Shown here one piece after another: positions 14,122-19,713 of a DNA stretch of 19,713 bases. This stretch comes from JBBQZP01 sp038207585 (GTDB taxonomy: Bacteria > Pseudomonadota > Alphaproteobacteria > Rhodobacterales > Rhodobacteraceae). The stretch lies in the NCBI GenBank assembly GCA_038207585.1, contig JBBQZP010000050.1, positions 1 through 19,713 of the forward strand, given 5' to 3'. The position numbers were made by a program, and so were the translations under genes. Each line of letters starts with the position of its first letter. Within the stretch, counting starts at the first letter, position 1. The notes under the pieces were generated by a model. It was not told the DNA's origin and searched no databases. It saw nothing but the letters and a program-made list of their open reading frames with translations.

Positions 14122-14541
14122 ATGATCCTTGGCATCGGCACCGATCTGGCCAATATCGACCGCATTGCTGCCACGCTGGAGCGGTTCGGTGACCGGTTCC
14201 GCAACCGGGTGTTTACCGACCGCGAGCAGGCCAAGGCAGAGTCCCGCAAAGATGTTGCAGGCACTTATGCCAAACGCTGGGCCGCGAAAGAGGCCTGTTC
14301 CAAGGCGCTGGGCACCGGATTGCGCATGGGAATTTCGTGGCGCGACATGGCTGTCAGCAACCTGCGCACCGGCCAGCCGGTCATGCATCTGTCGGGTTGG
14401 GCAGCCGAACGACTGGCCGCGATGACTCCGCCCGGCCATCACGCCATCGTGCATGTGACGCTGACGGATGATCACCCCTGGGCTCAGGCTTTTGTAGTGA
14501 TCGAGGCGCGACCGGGTGAAGTGGCACCCCCGTCAACTTGA
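14122..14541 (+). CDS. acpS: Holo-[acyl-carrier-protein] synthase
   Basis: This 139-residue phosphopantetheinyl transferase activates acyl carrier protein for fatty acid synthesis. MILGIGTDLANIDRI (1-15) includes Mg-binding D8, and YAKRWAAKEACSKALGTGL (49-67) has E57 and the conserved KEA signature; HAIVHVTLTDD is the C-terminal strand. The ATG at 14122 matches the family N-terminus. No ribosome-binding site is visible because the right arm of a 7-bp hairpin ends at the base before the ATG; in-frame TTG codons at 14089 and 14101 would add 11 or 7 residues encoded by the repeat. The stop lies inside the first unit of a 17-bp tandem repeat. pdxJ-acpS adjacency is widespread in proteobacteria. 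Confidence 0.94.
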   Translation: MILGIGTDLANIDRIAATLERFGDRFRNRVFTDREQAKAESRKDVAGTYAKRWAAKEACSKALGTGLRMGISWRDMAVSNLRTGQPVMHLSGWAAERLAAMTPPGHHAIVHVTLTDDHPWAQAFVVIEARPGEVAPPST

Positions 14542-14584
14542 CTCCGCCCCCAACTTGACTCGGCCCCCAACTTGACTCGGCGGG
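14534..14584. repeat. Three tandem copies of a 17-bp unit
   Basis: Units begin at 14534, 14551 and 14568 with exact 17-bp period. The consensus unit is CAACTTGACTCGGCCCC; the first 11 bases are identical in all three and the tails vary slightly. The first unit contains the acpS stop codon (14539-14541). Each unit holds TTGACT, one base from the -35 consensus. Strand slippage could change copy number and so the distal 3' end of acpS or the lepB promoter region. Confidence 0.85.
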
Positions 14585-14600
14585 TCCGCGCGCGCATGTA
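14572..14600 (+). promoter_or_regulatory. Candidate lepB promoter using the last repeat unit
   Basis: TTGACT (14572-14577) in the third repeat unit is followed after 17 nt by CATGTA (14595-14600). The -35 is good (five of six) but the -10 is poor. Transcription would start near 14607, giving a ~40-nt lepB leader. Confidence 0.35.
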
Positions 14601-14646
14601 GCGCCCGAACCGGGCAAGCTTCAGAACATCAGGAAAAGAACGCGCA

Positions 14647-15441
14647 ATGGCGAAACAGGCGAAATCCGAAGGCGGCATCGGCGAAACCATCAAGACGGTC
14701 GTCTATGCGCTGTTGATCGCGGGAGTTTTCCGCACGCTGTTCTTTCAGCCGTTCTGGATTCCATCAGGTTCGATGAAAGATACGCTGCTGATCGGCGACT
14801 TTCTGTTCGTCAACAAGATGGCTTACGGGTATTCGCGCTATTCCTGTTCGCCCCTGCCGCAGCTTTGCCCGTTCTCGGGGCGCGTTCTTGCCTCTGATCC
14901 GGTGCGCGGCGATGTGGTGGTGTTCCGTCATCCGACAACGGGCGCCGATTTCATCAAGCGACTGATCGGCCTTCCGGGTGATACGGTTCAGATGAAGAAC
15001 GGCATTCTGTTTCTGAACGGCGCGCAAGTGCCGCAGGTTCCGGGTGGCACGTTTGAAGAGTTGAACGAACGGCAAGGCCCGATGGGCAGCCTGCCCCGGT
15101 GCGAGAATGGCGAAGGTCTGCCGATCGGCGGCGCTTGCCAGAAATCCCGGTTCACCGAGACACTGCCCAACGGTGTTGCGCATGATGTTCTGAACATCGA
15201 CACCAATGGTGGCGCCGACAACACCGATGTCTTTACGGTGCCGGAGGGCCAGTATTTCTTCATGGGCGATAACCGTGACAACTCTCAGGACAGCCGTTTT
15301 GCGCAACCCAATGGCGTGGGTTTCGTGCCTGCAGAAAACCTGATCGGGCGGGCGGATCGGATCATGTTTTCGTCTGCCGGGCGGTCTTTGCTGTATTTCT
15401 GGACATGGCGGAGCGACCGCTTTTTCAAAGCCGTGGAATGA
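14647..15441 (+). CDS. lepB: Signal peptidase I
   Basis: This 264-residue membrane serine protease cleaves signal peptides from exported proteins. A cytoplasmic N-terminus (1-13) leads to one membrane segment (about 14-34). The catalytic part faces the periplasm: IPSGSMKDTLL with nucleophile S42, DFIKRLIGLPGD (101-112) with general base K104, and FFMGDNRDNSQDSR near the C-terminal end. Four cysteines (C67, C74 and two near 150-165) may form disulfides. AGGAAAAG upstream of the ATG is an acceptable ribosome-binding site. Its stop overlaps the rnc start (ATGA), followed by rnc and era, a conserved lepB-rnc-era arrangement. Confidence 0.97.
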   Translation: MAKQAKSEGGIGETIKTVVYALLIAGVFRTLFFQPFWIPSGSMKDTLLIGDFLFVNKMAYGYSRYSCSPLPQLCPFSGRVLASDPVRGDVVVFRHPTTGADFIKRLIGLPGDTVQMKNGILFLNGAQVPQVPGGTFEELNERQGPMGSLPRCENGEGLPIGGACQKSRFTETLPNGVAHDVLNIDTNGGADNTDVFTVPEGQYFFMGDNRDNSQDSRFAQPNGVGFVPAENLIGRADRIMFSSAGRSLLYFWTWRSDRFFKAVE

Positions 15442-16124
15442 AGCTGGGCGCGGATCTTGCGGCTTTTGCGGCGCGCATCGGCCATGAGTTCCGGCATCCG
15501 GAACTGTTGTTGCGGGCGGTGACGCATGCGTCAATTTCGTCGTCTGGTCGGCCCGACAATCAGCGGTTGGAGTTTCTGGGTGACCGGGTTCTGGGGCTGG
15601 TGATGGCCGAGGCGCTGCTGGGGGCCGACAAGGCCGCGTCCGAGGGGCAGTTGGCGCCCCGCTTCAACGCGTTGGTGCGCAAGGAAACGTGTGCGGCGGT
15701 GGCGCGCGAGATCGGTCTTGGCGATGTGATGAAGCTGGGCCGGTCCGAAATGATGTCGGGCGGGCGACGCAAGGAAGCGTTGCTTGGCGACGCGATGGAG
15801 GCCATTCTGGCCGCCGTTTATCTGGATGGCGGGATCGAGGCCGCGCGCGGGCTGATCCTGACCCTCTGGGGCGACCGGATCGGGGCGGTGGATGAAGATG
15901 CCCGCGACGCCAAGACGTCCCTTCAGGAATGGGTGCAGGCGCGGGGCTTTCCGCCGCCGGTTTATCTAGAAACAGGGCGTGACGGCCCCGACCACCAGCC
16001 GATTTTCACAGTCGAGGTGCAGATCGGGAACGGCCAGACCGAGGTGGCCCGGTCCGGCACCAAAAGGGCTGCCGAACAGGCCGCCGCAAAAGCGCTTCTG
16101 GCGCGGATGGAGACGGGCGAATGA
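15438..16124 (+). CDS. rnc: Ribonuclease III
   Basis: This 228-residue dimeric endonuclease cuts double-stranded RNA in rRNA and mRNA processing. The catalytic signature NQRLEFLGDRVL (41-52) has E45 and D49; the second metal-site pair D118 and E121 is in LLGDAMEAILAAVYLDGG. The position before E45 that is often Glu in other bacteria (NERLEF) is Gln here (Q42). A dsRNA-binding domain follows (about 157-225), ending KRAAEQAAAKALLARM. The ATG at 15438 overlaps the lepB stop in ATGA fashion; an in-frame ATG at 15405 would overlap lepB by 37 nt and is less likely. It overlaps era by ATGA. The hairpin cluster upstream of acpS is a possible local substrate (inference). Confidence 0.95.
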   Translation: MKLGADLAAFAARIGHEFRHPELLLRAVTHASISSSGRPDNQRLEFLGDRVLGLVMAEALLGADKAASEGQLAPRFNALVRKETCAAVAREIGLGDVMKLGRSEMMSGGRRKEALLGDAMEAILAAVYLDGGIEAARGLILTLWGDRIGAVDEDARDAKTSLQEWVQARGFPPPVYLETGRDGPDHQPIFTVEVQIGNGQTEVARSGTKRAAEQAAAKALLARMETGE

Positions 16125-17077
16125 GCACGCATGACGAAGGCGCACCCGAGGGCAAGATCGGCGGGCAGGGCGGCACGCGGGCCGGGTTCGTGGCGCTGAT
16201 CGGCGAGCCGAATGCCGGGAAATCGACGCTTCTGAACAAGATGGTCGGCGCGAAAGTGTCAATCGTGACGCACAAGGTGCAAACGACACGGGCGCGTATC
16301 CGCGGCGTGTGCATGGAAGGCGTGGCGCAGATCGTGTTTGTCGATACTCCGGGTCTGTTCCGGCCCCGTCGGCGGTTGGACCGTGCGATGGTTGCCGCCG
16401 CCTGGGGCGGGGCTGCGGATGCCGATATCGTGGTTCTGCTGGTCGAGGCGCATCGCGGGTTGACCGACGGCACCCGCGCCATCATCGACGCGATGCGCGA
16501 CCGCATTCCGCGCGGGCAGGCGGTGGCTCTGGCCATCAACAAGATTGACCGGGTCAAGGCCGAGGTTCTGCTGGGTCTTGCCTCGAAGTTGAACGAGGCG
16601 TTTCCATTTGTGGAAACCTTCATGATTTCTGCCGAAAAAGGTTACGGCGTGGACAAGCTGCGCGCCTGGCTGGGCGAACAAGTGCCCGAGGGCCCGTGGT
16701 TTTACCCCGAGGACCAGATTGCCGATCTGCCGATGCGGATGATCGCGGCCGAGATTACTCGCGAAAAGCTGACCCTGCGCCTGCATGAGGAACTGCCCTA
16801 TCAACTGACCGTCGAGACGGAAAAGTGGGAAGACAAGCCCGACGGATCGGCGCGGATCGACCAGTTGATCTATGTGGCGCGCGATGGTCACAAGGGGATC
16901 GTTCTGGGCAACAAGGGCGAGACGATCAAGGTCATCGGGCAAGCGGCGCGGGTGGAAATGATGGAGTTTCTGGGCCGTCCTGTGCATCTTTTCCTGCAGG
17001 TCAAGGTGCGGCCAAACTGGTTGGAGGAGCCCGAGCGCTATTCGGAAATGGGGCTGGATTTCAAGGATGGCAACTGA
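16121..17077 (+). CDS. era: GTPase Era
   Basis: This 318-residue GTPase binds 16S rRNA near its 3' end and helps 30S assembly. GTPase motifs: G1 GEPNAGKST (28-36), switch region TTRARI (55-60), G3 DTPG (75-78), G4 NKID (140-143), and G5 ISAEKGYGVD. The C-terminal KH domain, after DLPMRMIAAEITREK, has the RNA-binding segment IVLGNKGETIKVIGQAAR. The N-terminus carries an extra ~20 hydrophilic residues before the G domain, as is common in this group. It overlaps rnc by 4 nt (ATGA), so RNase III and Era, both acting in rRNA maturation, should be made together. Confidence 0.97.
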   Translation: MSTHDEGAPEGKIGGQGGTRAGFVALIGEPNAGKSTLLNKMVGAKVSIVTHKVQTTRARIRGVCMEGVAQIVFVDTPGLFRPRRRLDRAMVAAAWGGAADADIVVLLVEAHRGLTDGTRAIIDAMRDRIPRGQAVALAINKIDRVKAEVLLGLASKLNEAFPFVETFMISAEKGYGVDKLRAWLGEQVPEGPWFYPEDQIADLPMRMIAAEITREKLTLRLHEELPYQLTVETEKWEDKPDGSARIDQLIYVARDGHKGIVLGNKGETIKVIGQAARVEMMEFLGRPVHLFLQVKVRPNWLEEPERYSEMGLDFKDGN

Positions 17078-17114
17078 CGGTTCCTGTGACTGCGGTGGAG
17101 CCTGCGGCGCGAGT

Positions 17115-17128
17115 ATTTTTGCAAAAAT
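17115..17128. repeat. Perfect palindrome ATTTTTGCAAAAAT between era and DUF1491
   Basis: The 14-nt palindrome lies in the 75-nt spacer after era, within the context GGCGCGAGT-palindrome-GAAG. It cannot form a normal hairpin without opening the centre, so a DNA-level or dimer-type role, or a dispersed repeat, is more likely. From memory, similar GCGAGTATTTTT sequences recur between genes in this bacterial group; I cannot verify that here. Confidence 0.5.
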
Positions 17129-17152
17129 GAAGTCTGGAAGGTTGTGTTCAGC

Positions 17153-17485
17153 GTGGAAATTCGTCTGACGGCAGATTTCTGGGTGCGAGCGTATCTGGCG
17201 CGGTTGCGGCTGGCGGATATTCCGGCGTTTGTCGTGGCGCATGGCGATGCGACGGCGGGGGCGGTTCTGGTCAAGGCCAGCACTCTGGACGGGCAGGCGC
17301 GGGCGTTTCAGCGTAGTTTCGATCTGGCTGCGGACGCGCGGATCTGGGTGGTTCTGGCCGAAGGTGACGAGGCGTTGGTCGACGGCGCGATTGCCCGGCA
17401 GCGCGGGTTTGACCCCGATCTGTGGGTGATCGAGGTGGAGGACCGTGCCGGGCGGACCCTGCTGGACGAGGACGGGTTGCGCTGA
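17153..17485 (+). CDS. DUF1491-family protein
   Basis: This 110-residue soluble protein begins with VEIRLTADFWVRAYLARLRL (GTG start), then IPAFVVAHGDATAGAVLVK, QRSFDL, and FDPDLWVIEVEDRAGRTLLDE. This is the full-length DUF1491 pattern, a family I know from alphaproteobacteria with no assigned function. The GTG at 17153 matches the family start and has GGAAGG 11 nt upstream; an in-frame GTG at 17144 is too near that site. It lies between era and recO, so co-expression with them is likely, but this says little about function. Confidence 0.85.
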   Translation: MEIRLTADFWVRAYLARLRLADIPAFVVAHGDATAGAVLVKASTLDGQARAFQRSFDLAADARIWVVLAEGDEALVDGAIARQRGFDPDLWVIEVEDRAGRTLLDEDGLR

Positions 17486-17522
17486 GGCTTGTTTGCCGGG
17501 CCGTTGCGGGTTTAGTGAAGCG

Positions 17523-18248
17523 ATGGAATGGCGGGACGAGGGCGCGATCCTCTCCATGCGCACGCATGGTGAAAGCGCCGCGATCATTGAGGTGTTTACG
17601 GCGGCGCACGGATTGCACGCAGGTGTCGTGCGTGGCGGCGGGTCGCGGCGCATGGCGGCGGTGCTGCAACCTGGCGGTCAGGTGCAGGTCAACTGGCGCG
17701 CGCGGCTGGACGATCACATCGGGGTTTACACTGTGGAGCCGTTGCGCAGCCGTGCGGGGCTGATGGCCGATCGGCTGGCTCTGGCGGGGTTGAACGCAAT
17801 CTGTGCGATGGTGCGGATGGCTTTGGCCGAGCGTGAGCCGCATGGCGATCTGTGGCGGCAGAGCATGGCGTTACTGGATGCGCTGGAGGGTGCGGTGGAC
17901 TGGCCCGCGCGTTATCTGCGGTGGGAGTTGCTCTTGTTGGATGAGTTGGGGTTTGGTCTTGATCTGGGCTCGTGTGCCGTGACCGGCGCACGCGAGGGGC
18001 TGGCCTTTGTCAGCCCGCGCACAGGGCGGGCGGTCAGCCGTGTGGGGGCTGGCGCATGGGCGGACAGGCTTTTGCCGCTGCCGGAATGTCTGATGGGGCA
18101 GGGGCCGGCGACTGGGGCCGAGGTCGTGCAGGGGCTGGTCGTCACCGGGCATTTCCTTGCGCGCGAGTTGGCCGAGATGCGGGGGGGCCGTGCATTGCCC
18201 GAAGCGCGCGCGCGGCTGATTGATCTTTTGGCCCGCAGGGTAGAGTAA
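17523..18248 (+). CDS. recO: DNA repair protein RecO
   Basis: This 241-residue protein helps load RecA at single-strand gaps in the RecFOR pathway. The N-terminal OB-fold starts MEWRDEGAILSMRTHGESAA, includes GVVRGGGSRRMAAVLQPG, and is followed by a helical region. The C-terminal segment LDLGSCAVTGAREGLAFVSPRTGRAVS (about 145-171) is the conserved RecO signature; only one cysteine of the zinc-binding set seen in some RecO proteins is obvious. The ATG at 17523 matches the family start and follows GTGAAG. It begins 37 nt after the DUF1491 gene. Confidence 0.93.
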   Translation: MEWRDEGAILSMRTHGESAAIIEVFTAAHGLHAGVVRGGGSRRMAAVLQPGGQVQVNWRARLDDHIGVYTVEPLRSRAGLMADRLALAGLNAICAMVRMALAEREPHGDLWRQSMALLDALEGAVDWPARYLRWELLLLDELGFGLDLGSCAVTGAREGLAFVSPRTGRAVSRVGAGAWADRLLPLPECLMGQGPATGAEVVQGLVVTGHFLARELAEMRGGRALPEARARLIDLLARRVE

Positions 18249-18336
18249 GCGGCGAACAGACCTTTTGCGACCGGAAATGTCGCCCATGGCGCAGACCGAT
18301 TTGCCTCATTTTTGGTCAATAGACGCGGAGACTCTG

Positions 18337-19617
18337 ATGGCCAACAAGTTCATTCCAATCCTGCTGAAGCATGGCGCTGCGCCCAAGGTTCAGCATTTCG
18401 CCATTCTTGCGGGCCTTGATGCGGCCGTGCGGGGGATGCTGATCTCGGTCATGCCGCTGGTGGTTTATGACGCAGTCCGGGATGCGGGGGTGGTCAGCCG
18501 AATTTACTTCATCGCCGGGATTGTATCGCTGATCTGGGGGTTGATGGTGCCTTGGGCCACCGCGCGGGTGCCGCGCAGGTGGATGTATACGTTTGGCGCG
18601 TTGATGTATCCGGTGGGTATGGCGCTGGCCATTCACGGTGGGCCCGTTTCGGTGCCGCTTGCGGTCATGTTCAATGCCATCGCGACGGTCACGGTTTTTG
18701 TCTGCCTGAACGCCTATGTGTTCGACTATGTCGCGCGGGCTGAACTGGGGCGGGGGCAGTCTTTGCAGATGGTCTATGCCGCGACGCCGTGGATGGTGGG
18801 GCCGTTGCTTGGCGTGGCGCTGCATGATCTTTGGGCGCCGTTGCCGTTCATCGTGGCGGGCACGTTTTCGATGTGTCTTCTGACCGCGTTCTGGGTTTTG
18901 CGGCTGGGCAATGGCAAGCAGATCGCGCGGGCCAAGGGGCCTGCGGTGAACCCGCTGGCCTATCTGGCGCGGTTTTTCCGCCAGCCGCGGCTGATTGCGG
19001 GGTGGTTCTTTGCCGTGTGCCGGTCGTGCGGGTGGTGGGTCTATGTGGTGTATCTGCCGATCTTCTGCGTGGAATCCTCGCTGAGCGGGCAGGTGGTGAC
19101 GCTGCCGTTTGTCGGGGTGGAGTTTGATCTGGGCAAGACCTTGAGCGGGGCGGCGCTTTCGGTGTCGAATGCCACGCTTTTTCTGTCACCCCTTATGGCG
19201 CAGGTTGTGCGGCGGACGAACCTGCGCCGGGTGATCCGGCTGACGTTCGTATGGTGTGCCGCGACGCTGATGCTGGCAACGGTGGTGTCGATGCACCCCT
19301 TGCTGACTGTGTTTTCCCTGTTCGCGGGGTCGTTCGGGCTGGTGATGCTAGATGCCGCCGGGGGGTTGCCGTTCATGATGTCGGTCAAGCCGTCGGAGCG
19401 GACGGAAATGGCGGCGGTCTATTCCAGTTTCCGCGACGTGTCGGGGATCGTGACGCCGTTCACCGCAACGGCACTGCTGGCGGTGGCGCCGCTGGCCGGC
19501 ATCTTTGCCGCCGCCGGGGTCGGGATGGCTGCCTGCTGGGGCATCGCCGGTCGCCTGCACCCCCGCCTCGGCGCGCCGCGCCCGGTGACAGGCAGCGCCC
19601 GCGCCCCGGCAGAGTAG
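18337..19617 (+). CDS. Major facilitator superfamily transporter
   Basis: This protein of about 426 residues has 10-12 hydrophobic helices spread over its length and short charged loops such as TARVPRRW and VVRRTNLRRVIR, the pattern of the major facilitator superfamily. The substrate cannot be inferred. The ATG at 18337 follows GGAG at 7 nt and is preferred, giving MANKFIPILLKHGAAPKVQHF. In-frame ATGs at 18277 and 18286 would add 20 or 17 polar residues and remain possible. It follows recO by 88 nt and is probably the last gene of this block; no regulator or enzyme nearby suggests its role. The Pro/Arg-rich C-terminus (about 405-426) should be cytoplasmic. Confidence 0.82.
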   Translation: MANKFIPILLKHGAAPKVQHFAILAGLDAAVRGMLISVMPLVVYDAVRDAGVVSRIYFIAGIVSLIWGLMVPWATARVPRRWMYTFGALMYPVGMALAIHGGPVSVPLAVMFNAIATVTVFVCLNAYVFDYVARAELGRGQSLQMVYAATPWMVGPLLGVALHDLWAPLPFIVAGTFSMCLLTAFWVLRLGNGKQIARAKGPAVNPLAYLARFFRQPRLIAGWFFAVCRSCGWWVYVVYLPIFCVESSLSGQVVTLPFVGVEFDLGKTLSGAALSVSNATLFLSPLMAQVVRRTNLRRVIRLTFVWCAATLMLATVVSMHPLLTVFSLFAGSFGLVMLDAAGGLPFMMSVKPSERTEMAAVYSSFRDVSGIVTPFTATALLAVAPLAGIFAAAGVGMAACWGIAGRLHPRLGAPRPVTGSARAPAE

Positions 19618-19713
19618 CGCGCTTTCGGGTCGCTGCTGCCCGGCGTTATGGTGTCGCGCCCGGCTTTCGGGGATCCCGTCCCCCGACAAATTGGCCCGAG
19701 GCCCAGCACTAGT
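19618..19713. other. Window-end spacer with a short GC hairpin
   Basis: No gene is supported here. CGGGG (19668-19672) and CCCCG (19681-19685) are inverse copies with an 8-nt loop. There is no T-run after them, so at most this is a factor-dependent end for the MFS transcript. Confidence 0.3.

Noticed and set aside
16259..17653. A long minus-strand open frame across era, DUF1491 and the recO start
   Set aside because: It spans three recognised plus-strand genes and has no recognisable motif; same GC-bias effect.
19708..19713. ACTAGT at the very end as a cloning-site trace
   Set aside because: A six-base match at a window edge is easily chance and there is no vector sequence.
1..19713. CRISPR array, tRNA/rRNA, insertion sequence, prophage or defence island
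   Set aside because: No regularly spaced long repeats, no tRNA-like cloverleaf noticed, and no transposase, integrase, nuclease-helicase or toxin genes among the frames read.

Overview
The window looks like chromosomal DNA from an alphaproteobacterium, most likely of the Rhodobacteraceae/Paracoccaceae (Roseobacter-Rhodobacter group). This rests on three things: GC-rich sequence with strong third-position GC bias; family-specific proteins such as a DUF1491 protein, a LabA-type NYN protein and a degenerate second deformylase; and the gene order folK, rpoZ, rsh, DUF2062, pdxJ, acpS, lepB, rnc, era, DUF1491, recO. The placement comes from recognising families by eye, not from a search. I see no rRNA, tRNA, transposase, integrase, phage gene, toxin-antitoxin pair or CRISPR array. 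The window is mostly housekeeping sequence.

Layout. (1) 1-454, minus: the 5' part of cobC (cobalamin synthesis), cut by the window edge. A ~360 bp divergent intergenic region with several inverted repeats follows. (2) 813-1163, plus: a small PilZ-like or unknown protein. (3) 1164-3941, minus: a tightly coupled pair, a MalY/PatB-type PLP enzyme followed with no gap by an FGGY pentulose (D-ribulose) kinase. (4) 3942-4170: an intergenic region with an unusually AT-rich core. (5) 4171-6136, plus: def, a def paralog that has lost catalytic residues, and fmt, i.e. formylation and deformylation of N-terminal methionine. (6) 6139-8565, minus: ispH, a DUF3429 membrane protein and rnhA, then a TetR-type regulator with its own candidate operator. 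(7) 8669-9241, minus: an NYN-domain (LabA-like) putative ribonuclease, divergent from folK. (8) 9381-18248, plus: folK, rpoZ, the long (p)ppGpp synthetase/hydrolase, a DUF2062 membrane protein, pdxJ, acpS, lepB, rnc, era, DUF1491 and recO. (9) 18337-19617, plus: an MFS transporter.

Many neighbours overlap or abut (def/def-like by 1 nt, ispH/DUF3429 ATGA, lepB/rnc ATGA, rnc/era ATGA, patB/kinase TAGATG), which suggests translational coupling inside operons. The main set covers translation start and N-terminal processing (def, fmt, lepB), stringent response and transcription (rsh, rpoZ), RNA processing and ribosome assembly (rnc, era, rnhA, NYN), cofactor supply (folK, pdxJ, acpS, cobC, ispH) and DNA repair (recO).

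I did not find a convincing new multi-gene system. The items most worth a second look are small: a cluster of four consecutive hairpins between pdxJ and acpS; perfect inverted repeats ending at the base just before the start codons of def and acpS; a 17-bp tandem repeat that multiplies a TTGACT (-35-like) element ahead of lepB; an iterated CGAAAATGC motif upstream of cobC; and the conserved-looking but probably inactive deformylase paralog.
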